Shown: in pieces, positions 1 through 10,739 of the stretch
How positions within the stretch are numbered: the stretch's first letter is position 1
Layout of the letters: every line of letters starts with the position of its first letter
Assembly: GCA_949358305.1 (NCBI GenBank)
Contig: OX442317.1
Span: 1,426,001 to 1,490,000 of the forward strand
Direction of reading: 5' to 3'
Source: Strigamia acuminata
Taxonomy: Eukaryota; Arthropoda; Chilopoda; Geophilomorpha; Linotaeniidae
Length of the DNA stretch: 64,000 nt
Program-made: the position numbers and the translations under genes
The notes under the pieces: model-generated
What the model saw: the letters and a program-made list of their open reading frames with translations, nothing else
What the model was told of the DNA's origin: nothing
Databases searched by the model: none

Positions 1-2
1 AT

Positions 3-81
3 ACGTGCGGTTGCCACAAGGGCGGAATCTACTCCGGGTTCAGCGGGCACTTGTGCGAACTCTCATTGCTCACGACTGTGT
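3..81 (+). CDS. EGF-like domain fragment at the window edge
   Basis: Frame 3 from the window start reads TCGCHKGGIYSGFSGHLCEL, with the Cys and Gly spacing of the end of an EGF module (C-x-C...G-x-x-G-x-x-C). It runs into a good splice donor (GTAAGT at about 82) and is then closed. No more of the gene is visible. It could belong to an LRP-like or other EGF protein, and chance is not excluded because only about 25 residues are seen. Confidence 0.3.
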
Positions 82-289
82 AAGTTGTAATTTTTGCGTG
101 ATGAGTCCTGGTGACTGTCGAGGGCAAACATGCGTGCCGGTACGTGTACTTTTTTGGTTTTATTTAGTTGTTTTATTTCATAATTGTCTGCCCGACTACA
201 TGGGGACGAGTTGAGACAAACAGTCTGCTTCGATGGGGCAGGAAATGACCTAAAAAATCGATTCCAGACGTCGGAATTTGCATATCTGG

Positions 290-735
290 CACCGTTTCAT
301 CCACGTCTGCATTGAAAAGAATGCAGGAAGAAATGAGCAGAACGATAAAAGAAAACTTCATTCTTTCTCATTCGAGCTGTCTTGTCAATTTAATGAGGAA
401 AAGTTGCAATCATTTTGAAGTCAAGGCAAATTAAAGTTTTTACACATCATCTTTGCTGTTCAAATCGCAAAGTGCCAGCATTATTTGATTTGATCAATTT
501 ACGCAAAATTACAAATCAGGATGTTCACTTCGTATTTTAAGAGTGGGGGTTTAAAAAAAATCTTTACGTAAGGTAAACGAAATTGATAACAAAAACCGCA
601 GAAAGAGAAACTATATCGGGTTTTTGTTTTTCAAAATGGCTGCCACCAGGGTTCAGGCTTGTAAAGTGCTTTCAAGCGAAGCATTTCCAAAATGTGAGTA
701 AATGCATAATTGTGTTTATTATTTTTTTTTTATTT
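290..735. repeat. Inverted paralogue of the 58.1-59.8 kb block
   Basis: Positions 525-575 are an almost exact reverse complement of 58100-58160, including a run rich in A and G next to TTTACGTAAGGT. The same motif occurs a third time at 60110-60160. Positions 595-730 match the reverse complement of about 59650-59775. The block is thus a composite inverted duplication of sequence flanking the collagen-like gene. No coding sequence is supported here other than the exon-1 copy. Confidence 0.7.
293..361 (-). pseudogene. Inverted copy of the first exon of the collagen-like gene
   Basis: On the minus strand an ATG at 361 opens a signal-peptide exon beginning [19 protein letters not shown]. This is nearly identical to exon 1 of the collagen gene at 58384-58453. 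The homology continues upstream, at about 362-575, against 58090-58383 in opposite orientation. The donor seen at 58454 is not preserved, so the reading runs on into unrelated residues to a stop at 173. It looks like a duplicated, inverted and truncated 5' end. Confidence 0.6.
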
Positions 736-1647
736 GCTGCTTTTGAAACCTATCTGAATTTATATCTGCACCACTGATGAAAGATGCACTAACAAGTAAG
801 CATGGCCGTGCGATATTATCAGCGATGCTTTTAAAATTCAAGTGGTTCATTTAATATTATTATTGTTGTTATTATCAATTTTTAATGTGAAGGAAAAAAA
901 ATAATTGCAATTTATTTTTCTTTTGAAATTTTAATTATTTAAATTTTTTTGTACACTAATTTGCATTTTCTAATTTTTTTTTTTGTTGACATCCATTTGC
1001 AACAGATCGTGCGGTTTAGGTCGTTGCATTAACGACCCGCAGCTCAGGCTGTTTTGTTACTGTAACATCATTTACGACGCTAAAGATGAGGATATAAACA
1101 TCTCATGAAATAACATCTTTTTGTTTTGTTTTGGTTCCTTTTTGATACGGGAAGGAGAGTTTGTGACCAATCGGAAATGAGCAACTGTGATAAATCGCTA
1201 GGTGCACTCGATTCATTTTTGGAGTGCAAATTACACCTAGTACCAAATTGATTGACACAGAGTTTGTGACTGTATTTATTGACTCTTAATTAAGGTTATC
1301 AATTTGTTCGATCGAGAATTCACTTGTTTAAGTGGTTTTGTCGGTTGAGGATCGAACGCAGCGAATGGCGAAATGAAAATAGACAAACACAAACAAAAAA
1401 GGAGAATTAAACGGAAATGTAAAATCTTTTCATCTTGTAACTCATCCCCTGATCCTCCACGAGGGGGAGAAAGGGAAGGTACGAAGGGTAGGGTGGGTCA
1501 ATGTGTCAGGCAAACTGGCACTGGATTAAGGCAATCAGTACAGTTTAATCACAGTCACAGGAGAGAATTGCTCCAAACTGGAACCGGAGGACGGTGAGTA
1601 AAATACTATAATTCTCACGAATCATCTCATTTCTCAACCCTGTCTAG
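736..1647. other. Non-coding stretch upstream of the nuclear-receptor exons
   Basis: AT-rich sequence without credible coding exons. It should hold the DNA-binding-domain exons of the nuclear receptor if that gene were complete and compact, but no C4 zinc-finger pattern is visible in any frame. Those exons are therefore absent, or further upstream beyond the window. A small palindrome around AGGTCGTTGCATTAACGACC is at about 1018-1037. Confidence 0.5.
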
Positions 1648-2516
1648 ATGAGAACATCGACGTGACGAGCGACGAACCGGAACGCATCCACTCGGCGTCC
1701 ACTACCACCACCAACACCCCCATCATGGGCCCCTCGTACTCGGAAGCCACGCCGCTCTACTCCGCCGGACAGGAGACTATTTACGAAACCTCGGCGCGTT
1801 TACTCTGCATGGCCGTCAAGTGGGCCAAAAACCTGCCCTCGTTTTCAAGTTTGCCATTCAGGGATCAGGTAGACTCGACCTAAAACGCCGTTTAATTCGA
1901 TTAAAAAGCTAAAAGTTTGCGCGTTTGATGCAGGTCATTCTGTTGGAAGAAGCGTGGAGCGAATTGTTCGTGTTGTGCGCCATCCAATGGTGCATGCCCA
2001 TGGACACGTGCCCGCTCTTTTCGGCTTCGGAACACGCGCAGAATATGGCAAACGTGAAGACATCGACCGTTCTAGCTGACGTACGAACTCTGCAAGAGGT
2101 GATGACTCGCTTCAAGAGCATCAGCGTTGATCCCGCGGAGTTTGCGTGTATGAAAGCCGTCGTCCTCTTTAAAGCCGGTAAGTATTCATTGATTTATTCT
2201 TGTAAAAAAAATTTTTTTTAATTTTTTTTCTTTTCTTTTAAATAGATGCTCGTGGACTCAAGGATCCGCAGCAGGTGGAGAACCTTCAAGATCAAGCTCA
2301 TGTCAAGTTGAGACAACATGTGAGGACGCAGCATCCAGCACAGCCCGTCAGGTAAGAAGTTTTGGTTAAATTTTTGATTTTTTTGAGTTTATAAATTGTT
2401 TGTTTTTATTTTTAGATTCGGTCGTTTGCTTTTGACGTTGCCGTCGTTGCGTTACGTACCGTACAATCGGTAACACTCATATGGAGAAATTATTGTGCGA
2501 CATGTTTAAGAGTTGA
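1648..2516 (+). CDS. NR2E3: NR2E3 (PNR)-type nuclear receptor, ligand-binding domain, partial and probably broken
   Basis: Four exons: 1648-1868, 1934-2177, 2246-2351 and 2416 to the end. The first carries the hinge and LBD helix 3 ([18 protein letters not shown]), the second the LBD signature and core ([20 protein letters not shown]). The third reads [20 protein letters not shown] and the last [15 protein letters not shown]. These match vertebrate PNR closely, an orphan receptor of the NR2E group that acts in the nucleus. Introns have GT-AG ends. The DNA-binding domain is not in the window. In the last exon the residues equivalent to PNR helix 10-11 (about 11) are missing and the frame is lost: reading straight gives a stop at 2471-2473, while the expected C-terminus ([15 protein letters not shown], stop at 2514-2516) lies in another frame. 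A short deletion at about 2460-2466 explains this. Identity is secure, function is doubtful. Confidence 0.85.
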
Positions 2517-3326
2517 ATACTTGGAAAGTTGGGGGAAATATTTCCCTTTTAAAACTCTCCATTTACTCTGTAAATATGTTTAACGCGTCGATGTGCTCGT
2601 GTATTCGTGTAAACAGTTTAAATCGTTATCGATTAATTTCTTTTTTCAAACTATATCGATGTTGAGTGTTTGTTTACTAATTTATTTATTTATTTATTTA
2701 TTTACTTACATTCTTCTTCTTCATCCGTTTTGTTCTTCATCTACTTCTTAATGTGAATTACTCATTAACCTCATTTTCATTGTACTAATAAAAAAAATTT
2801 TTTTTTAAAGAAAAAGTCATTTTTGTCTATTCTAACACATCTAACACACATTAACATTAAATAATATTAAATTACGGTATTTTTTCGATTAGTTTTTGTC
2901 TCAATTTGCAAGATGCTTCTTGCCTTGGAAAGTGTTGATGATAGAGAGGGGTGTGGAAAGTAGGGTTTTTGTATTTAAAATTGAAAGAAAGGTGATTTTT
3001 TTGTCGTGTTAATATTTCACCTGTTCGCACTTGGTTGGAGCACTGCAGGGAAGTTTGTCATCTTGACCCCTCTTGAAATCGGTGACCAAGGGGCAGTTGG
3101 AGATCAAATCCAGTCGGAATGAATGGGAGTGTGCGTGTGAAGGTACGACGCAGATTCGAACCTGGAAATATTTGGGTTTAGTTAGAAGTTTGGGGGAGTT
3201 TTTGTTTAGAAAATTGAGAAAAATAAATTGGGGAAATTTTAGAAGATTGTGGAAACTCTTTCCGGTTATTCTTTTTTGTTTGATTTTTATTGAATTTTTT
3301 AAACAGTTTTTTGTGTTTTGATGTAG

Positions 3327-4372
3327 TTGTCCGAGTCACCGGTGTATTCCTGCAACGTGGCATTGCGACGGCGACGACGATTGCGGCGACAGGAGCGACG
3401 AGCCGCCCGATTACTGCAACAGCGAGCAGCGCACGTGCGTCGGCGATTTATTCATCTGCGACAACGGCAACTGCATTCCCCGCATTTACGTGTGCGACGG
3501 GGAGAACGATTGTCGCGACAATTCGGACGAAGACGAACGACATCTGTGCAGTGCGTTCAAACGAATTTTTGAAATTTTTTTGAAATTTTTTGTAATATTT
3601 TGAAATTTTTTTAAAAAAATTTAGAGAATCTTTGTAAAAAAAATTTGAGAATCTTTGTAAAAAAAAAATTTGAGGATCTTTGTAAAAAAAATTTGAGAAT
3701 CTTTGTAAAAAAAAATTTGAGAATCTTTGTAAAAAAAAATTTGAGGATCTTTGTAAAAAAAATTTGAGAATCTTTGTAAAAAAAAATTTGAGAATCTTTG
3801 TAAAAAAAATTTGAGAATTTTTTTACAAATTTTTTTAAATTATTTTTTTTAAATTTTTGGAAATTTTTTTGAAATTTTTTTTAAAATTTTAAAATTTATT
3901 TATTTTGTTTAGATAATGGGAAATGCGACAATACGACGGAGTTTACGTGCGCCAATAACCGGCAGTGGGGTCGCGTGTTGTGTATTCCGGGCAAGTGGGT
4001 TTGCGACGGAGATCCCGACTGCGTGGACGGATCGGACGAGAACACGACAGCGTTGAATTGTCCGGCGCCGGAACCGTGCGAGACGGATCAGTTTCGATGC
4101 GCGAATAATCGGTGCATCAATAAAGTGTGGTATTGCGATCACGACCACGATTGCGGCGACGGGTCGGACGAACCGAAAACGTGTCGTGAGTTTAGAAATT
4201 TGAATGAAAGCATTTGTATTTTTATTTTGCTCGATGTTGTTTTGTTTTTAGAATATGCTCCAACGACGACGAGTTTGAATGTCACACACTCACAATACGA
4301 AATGCATACGGAAATCGTACCATTGCGACGGAGAAGACGTTTGCGGCGATCGGAGCAACGACGTTAATTGCA
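3327..4372 (+). pseudogene. LRP1: LRP1-type LDLa cluster, block 1
   Basis: Three exons code tandem LDL-receptor class A modules, extracellular calcium-binding ligand-docking repeats. Exon 3327-3550 includes [20 protein letters not shown] and a second module ending [11 protein letters not shown]. Exon 3913-4185 has [14 protein letters not shown] and [14 protein letters not shown], in frame throughout. Exon 4252-4372 carries a third set ([16 protein letters not shown]), but its first half (NDDEFECH) is in another frame, so a 1-nt indel lies at about 4280-4295. A possible earlier exon near 3051-3141 is not convincing. The segment continues into the propeller block at 5.7 kb after a repeat insertion. 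The frame loss is why I call it a pseudogene, though a sequencing indel would give the same picture. Confidence 0.75.
3595..3900. repeat. Intronic tandem repeat, about 23-24 bp, in the LRP1 region
   Basis: About eight copies of a unit resembling TTTGAGAATCTTTGTAAAA plus a variable A tract occupy 3625-3825, inside the intron between two LDLa exons. The flanks are further A/T-rich slippage sequence. Confidence 0.85.
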
Positions 4373-4554
4373 GTTCGTTTGCATGTTTCTTATTTGTTTT
4401 ATTTTGGTTTTTTCAGTGGGATTTTAAGATTTTTCTTGAGTTTTCTTGTTGTTTTCCTGAGTTTATTGTGTTTTTATTGTATTAGTGCAAATGTTGACGG
4501 ATGATGACAAAATCCACTAAATGTCGCTAACATGTTGCGGATAAATTTGGTGGG

Positions 4555-5228
4555 TTCAGAAAATGGAAATGATTCGATTTTTCTTTATGAACAATTTTAG
4601 ATTTATTTAAATTTTTATTTTCCAGATTACAGTTATGCCAACTCAGTGTCATCAAAGTTTATATAAAACTTAATCACTGTTGCATTAGAATACGTTTTAA
4701 ATTTTAGATCAAGCTTAGATGTTTGCCGCAGCGTGAGTTCTGCAAATTTTACAAGGCTTTTTTGCGTTTATATTTGAGTTTTGTGCTACAGAGTAATTGC
4801 TTCGGAATTTTATGGCGATGTGGATATATAGCTGTTTTCGTTTTTTGTTGTTTTTTCTGTTTTTTCATGTTTTTGCTTTTTTATTTATCGTTTCAGACAC
4901 TTCGAATGCGGTGTTAGTGCCGTCTCTAGCAGGTCCGTGAATGTTGGAAGTGCACATGGATTGATCATTGTTGTTGGGCCCCGCGCGCGAGTGCTTGAAA
5001 GTAGTGTTGATATATACAAATATAACATACAAATTAAAAATACAAATAAAAAATACAAATTAAAAATACAAACAAAAAATACAAAACAAAAATACAAATT
5101 AAAAATACAAACAAAAAATGCAAATTAAAAATACAAATAAAAAAATACAAATAAAAAAATACAAATTAAAAAGACAAATTAAAAAGACAAATTAAAAATA
5201 CAAACAAAAATACAAATAAAAAACATAG
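4555..5228. repeat. Interspersed repeat family, copy 1, with A-rich tandem tail
   Basis: The sequence from about 4555 is repeated at 14475-15110 with high similarity: the same CCAACTCAGTGTCATCAAAG core, the same CGAATGCGGTGTTAGTGCCG segment, and the same GC-rich GGCCCCGCGCGCGAGTG. Each copy ends in a long array of TACAAATTAAAAA-like units (here 5020-5220). No coding capacity is seen. The A-rich, tandemly repeated tail suggests a retroposed or rolling element, but no target-site duplication could be fixed, so the class is open. Confidence 0.75.
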
Positions 5229-5712
5229 GTGTTGCACAGGTGTTGATTTTGTATTGCATAAGTGTTGCACAGGTGTTGCACAGGTGTTGCATAGGTGTTG
5301 CAAAGTATTGCAAAGTATTGCATAGGTGTTTCAAATTGTTGCAAAGTATTGCATAGGTGTTTCAAATTGTTGCAAAGTATTGCATAGGTGTTACAAAGTG
5401 TTGCATATGTGTTACAAAGTGTTGCATATGTGTTACAAAGTGTTGCATAGGTGTTACAAAGTGTTGCATAGGTGTTACAAAGTGTTGCATAGGTGTTACA
5501 AAGTGTTGCATAGGTGTTACAAAGTGTTGCATAGGTGTTACAAAGTGTTGCATAGGTGTTACAAAGTGTTGCATAGGTGTTACAAAGTGTTGCATAGGTG
5601 TTACAAAGTGTTGCATAGGTGTTGCATAGATGTGGCATGGTGCTGCATTAGTGTTGTATAGTGTTGCATAGGTATTGCATGGTGTTGCTTAGATGTTGTA
5701 TGGGTGTTGCAT
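5229..5712. repeat. 21-bp minisatellite
   Basis: A tandem array of GTTGCATAGGTGTTACAAAGT-like units. The core 5380-5620 has more than ten nearly perfect 21-bp copies, with degenerate copies at both sides. Because 21 is a multiple of three, several frames stay open on both strands with a 7-residue period (for example NTYATLC on the minus strand). These open frames are by-products and not genes. The array lies directly upstream of an LRP1 exon. Confidence 0.95.
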
Positions 5713-5725
5713 AGGTTTTGTATAG

Positions 5726-6817
5726 AAAACCAACTGCTCGAGCTTGGAATTGGGTTGCATCCCGTATCACTGCACGTGCGGACAATATGGCCGAATGTCC
5801 GGACAGCAGCGACGAGGAACTCAATTTTTGCAGTAAATTTAAAATAAATGTTTTTTATTGGGATTAATTTATTTGAAAGCAGCCACGCGGTCGTGTCGAC
5901 AGGGTTATTATGATTGCAAGGGAAAATGTGCAAACCGTTATTACATCCGTCAAGTGGATTTCACCGGTCAAAACACTATTCTTTTAATGCTGTTGCATTA
6001 GATTACGATTGGACCGAGCAGTGCTTTTATTGGTCCGACGTCACCGGTTCAGGCTCCAGTCTGAAGCAAATGTGTAACGGCACTGATGGAATTAAAGTAA
6101 TTACAAAGAAATTAATTTTAATAAATTTTAAATGTTTGAAATTAATTTCAGGTGATTCATTCAGCAACTGTCCAGAACATCGACGGTTTAGCCGTTGATT
6201 GGATCGGACGAAACCTTTATTGGTGCGACAAAGGGACCGACACGATCGAAGTGTCTCAATTGGACTGGAAATTCAGAAAAGTTTTGATCAACGAGGTTTT
6301 GCAGGAACCGCGAGCGCTGTTTCTGGATCCGTTCGAGGGCTACATGTACTGGACGGACTGGGACGACCGTCTGCACATCGGCAAAGCGGGCATGGACGGA
6401 AGTAACTTCCGAGTGCTCATCAACGATTCTTTGGGCTGGCCGAACGCTTTGACGATTTCCTACGAGACCAAAGAGATTTTCTGGGCCGATGCTCGCGTAG
6501 ATTACATCGCCGTTTCCAATTTAGAAGGAACGGACAAGCGAATTGTACCTACTAGAGGCACGAAGTTGCTATTTTTGAGTTTGATAATAATTAATAATCG
6601 TTTGTAATCGTGTAATTGTGCGTTGCAGGACCGCAGAATTTGTTGCATCACATTTTCGCGCTCACCGTGTTCGAGGATTACATATTTTGGACCGATTGGG
6701 AGACGAAAACCGTGGAAAGGTGTCATAAGTACACGGGAAATGATCGGAAAACGGTCGTGAAGACTATACACAGGCCGATGGACATTCAAGTTTATCATCC
6801 GTATCGACAGCAGCCGC
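5726..6817 (+). pseudogene. LRP1: LRP1-type YWTD propeller, block 2
   Basis: Exon 5726-5832 is an LDLa remnant (GCIPYHC...AECPDSSDEELNFC) with a frame change near 5778. Exon 5883-6096 starts a beta-propeller ([12 protein letters not shown], then [20 protein letters not shown] in a shifted frame). Exon 6152-6557 is fully open: [40 protein letters not shown] and [19 protein letters not shown]. Exon 6629-6817 gives [20 protein letters not shown] and [15 protein letters not shown]. Order and wording match the LRP1 propeller that precedes its third large LDLa cluster. The 6557/6629 junction keeps frame only if the donor is GC. In LRP1 such propellers release ligand at endosomal pH. Confidence 0.85.
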
Positions 6818-6885
6818 GTGAATTTGGTTTTAAAATGTAGAAATTCGTTTTGGATTGATTTGGTTTTTTGGGTTTTTTTTTTTAG

Positions 6886-8226
6886 TTGAAGGGCCTAATC
6901 CGTGCGAAAATAATGGCGGTTGTGGACGGAAATGCGCTTGTCCCGAGAATTACATTCTCGCGTCGGACGGGATTTCGTGCACGAATAACTGCACTAGTTC
7001 GCAGTGTGTGTGCGCGTCGACGCACAAATGCATTCCGTTTTTGTGGCGGTGCGACACCCAAGACGATTGCGGCGACGCGTTGGACGAACCAGCCGATTGT
7101 CCACCTTTGAGCTGCACGCCGGGCCAGTTGCAGTGCGATAACAAGCATTGTCTTCATCCCAGTCAACTGTGCGATGGAATTTCGCAGTGTTTGGACGATT
7201 CGGACGAGAGGAAATGCGGTAATTTGTTTTATCAATGGATGGATTTTGATTTTTGCAGACGAATACACGTGTTTGTCGAGTCAATTCATGTGCTCCGCGA
7301 ATGGGACGGTCCAGTCGCGATGTATTCCAGCACCGGGCCTGTGCGACGGCCATGCGGATTGCCCGAACGAAGAAGACGAACAAAACTGCCGTAGTATTTT
7401 TTGTCTTTGAATTTTTAGTCGATTTGAATTTATTTCCAATTTTAGCTCCTCAAACGTGTCCATCGCCGAATCAATTTACGTGCGACAACGGTAAATGCAT
7501 TCCTAACGCGTGGGTCTGCGATGATTGCGGAGATAAATCCGACGAACCGAGCAATTGCGGTAAGATTCCGTCGATTAACGTGCGGAAAAAATGTTTAAAT
7601 TTATTTTATTTATTTTTTAGCTGATCGGCAATGTCCATCCAACCATTTTCGTTGCAAATCGGGACGATGCATTTTCATGTCGTGGAAATGCGACGGCGAT
7701 CAAGACTGCAGTCAAGGCGAAGACGAGCCATCCACGTGTAGCGATCAGGAATTTCATTCGTGCGACCCCACGTACTTGAAATGCGATAATAATCGCTGCA
7801 TTCCCGGTCGCTGGCGCTGCGATTACGACAACGTCTGCGGAGATAATTCGGACGCGGAAGGATGCTTACGTAAGACGCGTAAATTAATTAATCGATTAAT
7901 CGATTGATTTTACTCAGCGGGACACCGGAATTGCTCGGAGGCAGCTGGAGATGCAACGGAGAATACAATTGCGAGGATCAAAGCGACGAAGCAAATTGTA
8001 ATGTCACGTGTCAAGCGAACGAGTTTGAATGCACCACGCCGCGTTTCTGCATTTTTGCCGAGTGGTATTGCGACGGGGACACGGAATGCGCCGACGGATC
8101 CGATGAAAAAGATTGCGGCGTGTAATCCGAAGGACGAATGAATGGAAATTTAATTTAATTTTGATCGGCAGATCGGACGTGCAAACCCGGCGAATTTGTT
8201 TGTCACAACGGGGAATGTATTTCGCT
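6886..8226 (+). pseudogene. LRP1: LRP1-type EGF plus LDLa cluster, block 3
   Basis: Exons 6886-7218, 7259-7390, 7446-7559, 7621-7869, 7918-8117 and 8172 to about 8226. First a shortened EGF ([20 protein letters not shown]), then LDLa modules such as [60 protein letters not shown] and [20 protein letters not shown]. Frame is held over most of the block. Several modules are clipped: the EGF lacks about 12 residues with two Cys, the module at 7490-7559 reads VCDDCGD and lacks about three residues before the second Asp, and the one at 7918 has lost its N-terminal half. The 8117/8172 junction again needs a GC donor. The last module stops abruptly after ECISL at about 8226 and seems to resume at 9989. 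Confidence 0.85.
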
Positions 8227-8229
8227 CCG

Positions 8230-9041
8230 TCGTCATGATAGCATTAAACCGGAAACGCCATGTCCATTTGCAACGGGGTAATGAGAAAACACAAGCCGAG
8301 TGTGCAACATGCAGATGGGGACATCCTAATGGACTACCCCATTTTATTACGCCACCCTCGAGGTCCTCACCCCCCGTCGACCTAATCTCCATCTCATTTC
8401 AATATCTCGCAATCTAGATTGGTGGTGAAAGGCCGTTAAGGAGCCCGCCTCATATCCACGCCACTGCATCCTCTCAGATTACTGTGCAGTGCAGCCAGCA
8501 TCCATATATCCCCCCTTGGTTTGGTTTCCCTTCCCTTCCCTCGCCTCGCCTTTCTATTCCTTTCTACCCCCGTTTCGTGTTCATTGATTTGGGGCTTCGA
8601 TTCCCACTACACCATCTTCAAATCTGTTGTGTAAATTTACAATTTAAAAGGGGTGAATAGAAAACGGGAGGAATCTGAAAGGACAAATGGCGGCACACGT
8701 TTAAAATAGTTTTCTCCGTCTTGTTCGCTTGTCTGTCTGTTGATCTGGCGCGCGAGTTTTGGCGAATTTTCGAGATAAGGAGTGAGCGGAGAAGTAATAA
8801 ATCAGGCGGAGAATTATTGATGAATCTTTTTGGGCGCGACTCGCGTGGGAGGCTCGAAATTGATAATGAAAAATAAATGGTTGATATTGGAATGCGATTG
8901 TGCATAGTTTTGCTGCTTAAAGATGCCGTTGGATATGCTCGCGTGTTGGAAGGGTTGGGCTTGTGGTGGCGAGCAACTTGGGATGCAGGAGGTGTAAGGC
9001 AAAGAGGAAAAACAATTGCGAGTGAGAGAGTGAGAGTGAGC

Positions 9042-9076
<35 letters not shown>

Positions 9077-9954
9077 TTGGCTCGGTGTGGCCAACTGGGA
9101 CTCAATTCGGCATGAGGGATTTGTGCTGTAGTTTGCTGTTTAATCTGGCGAAAGGGAAAGAGAAAGAGATGCCGTTTGGAAGGAGGTGAGCAAAACCAAC
9201 CAAGCCTACGGGGCAAACTTAATTTACCGCAATTTCCGTTTGGGTCTCGTCCCGAGCAATTAGCGCGGCGAGCCCATCGGGGACTTTGAGCACCCTGCGA
9301 TGTTGTCCCTGCACACAAATCTCGAAAGTGGCGCCGTCTTTTTTCGTCTTTTTTCGGGGAAGAAAGAAAGGAAGAAGAAGGAGACAAACAAACTTATTTG
9401 TGTGTTATTTTTTTTATGCGTCTCGTGGGGTCTGTGGAGGGATTTGGTGAAGGGGTGTCGTTTGCGTATTCCCCACGAGGAATGTAATGAGGGCTGGTGC
9501 GTGGGCGTGCGACTCGTTGAAATAAATTTGTATAAATCGGCCATTGATCACAAGGTGCTGATTGAGGGGTGGCGAAGGCAACGGGCAAAGAAACTGGAAT
9601 CAAAGTGTGAAAGTCAGATTTATGGGTGTGCACAGGGAATCCGAGCTAACAAGGACAGGGGTTATAACCCCCGATGTGACATAACCCGAGATTTTCGGGC
9701 TGCAGAGGGCTTTACTCGCTGCAATTTCCATGTGGGTATTTGCAAAAGAAGTGATTTTGTGTCGCAAGCTGTGAGCTGCAGAAGCGCTTTGTGTGATCTG
9801 AATAATCGTTTAAAAGGGAATGGGGCTCGCTCTCTCTTGCTATTGCCCTATTGGTATTGGCTGCATTGCAAGGTGAGGTAAGTCTGGAATTGAGTGTGAA
9901 ATTTCCTCTTTTTTCGGGCCAAGTTGAGTATTTTTTCTGCTTTTTTTCGTTCTG
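8230..9954. other. Anomalous 1.7-kb segment splitting an LDLa module
   Basis: No LDLa, EGF or other recognisable coding sequence. The composition differs from neighbouring introns: GC-richer, C-rich at 8340-8600 and G-rich at 9000-9500, with a GA microsatellite at about 9025-9078. Open frames of 156-193 codons occur on both strands but show no domain, codon bias or start context, so I do not call them. The segment lies between the halves of one LDLa module (ECISL at 8226, LWHCDGMSDC at 9989). It is therefore either an unusually long intron or an insertion. Confidence 0.55.
9025..9078. repeat. GA microsatellite
   Basis: A run of GAGAGTGAGAG and (GA)n units on the plus strand. Confidence 0.9.
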
Positions 9955-9957
9955 CAG

Positions 9958-10739
9958 ATTTGTATGTGTGGTGACTCCTGTGGCACTGCGATGGCATGTC
10001 GGATTGTTCGGACGAATCGGACGAAGATTCCAAAGATTGCGGTAATTTGTTCGCTCGTTTGGTCTATTCGGAATGAAAAAAATTGAATTTTTGCGCTTTT
10101 ATTTGGTCAGGTGCATTGGCTTGCAAGCCCGGTCGTTTCAGGTGCAGGAATAGACGACTGTGGAGACGGATCGGACGAAAATCCCGACATTTGTAAGTAT
10201 TGTGCGCTTAAAACCGAACAGTTTTGTCTTTTTATTCGGTCCAACAGGCAGTCATACGCACGCGCACTGCAATTCATCTCATTCTCAAGTGTCATAAGTG
10301 CTTTCAGCAATGTTACTAGTGATTGCCCTGACGGTTAGGGATTTTGATTGGTTTGGATTGATTGTAGGCGATTTTTTAAGTCGATTTTTATGTTTAGAAA
10401 CTCATCTTTGTTCGGATCAAGAATTTCGTTGCGAGGATTCTGGACAACGTCGTGGGTTTGCGACAGAGACAACGAGACTGCGGCGATACGGAACAAGGCT
10501 GTGGTAATTTTGAATCGATTTCTCATTAAAAATTTTGCAGTAAGAAAATGCAGTTGAGTAAAAATTATCGCATCCGTGCATCCGATTTGCGAGTTAATCG
10601 ATTTATTTATTTACTTATTTATTTATTATCGTTCCTGTGTGTCCAACGCCGTCTCGACAATCCGATCGGCTCCGAATGTTCGTGCGTCGAGGGTTTTAGA
10701 CCGAACAAGGTGAAACAAAGAACGCATTCAGGTTAGTTG
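9958..10739 (+). pseudogene. LRP1: LRP1-type LDLa modules and EGF fragment, block 4
   Basis: Exon about 9958-10041 carries LWHCDGMSDCSDESDEDSKD, the second half of an LDLa. Exon about 10111-10192 reads ALACKPGRFRCRN and then, in another frame, [14 protein letters not shown]: the middle of the module is missing. Exon about 10399-10503 has CSDQEFRCEDSGQ, then SWVCDRDN and DCGDTEQGC in changed frames. Exon about 10652-10708 has RLDNPIGSECSCVEGFRPNK, an EGF C-terminal half. A second, differently damaged copy of the last two exons is at 15500-16462. No transmembrane or NPxY cytoplasmic exon follows. USP32 sequence begins within 240 bp, so this gene copy is truncated at its 3' side. Confidence 0.75.

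Noticed and set aside
5192-5661. Open frames of 84-148 codons on both strands
   Set aside because: Produced by the 21-bp minisatellite; period-7 peptides in several frames at once.
5229-5712. CRISPR-like array
   Set aside because: Units abut without unique spacers and the genome is eukaryotic; it is a minisatellite.
9300-9881. 193-codon open frame
   Set aside because: No domain, no splice context, in a compositionally biased segment with long frames on the other strand too.
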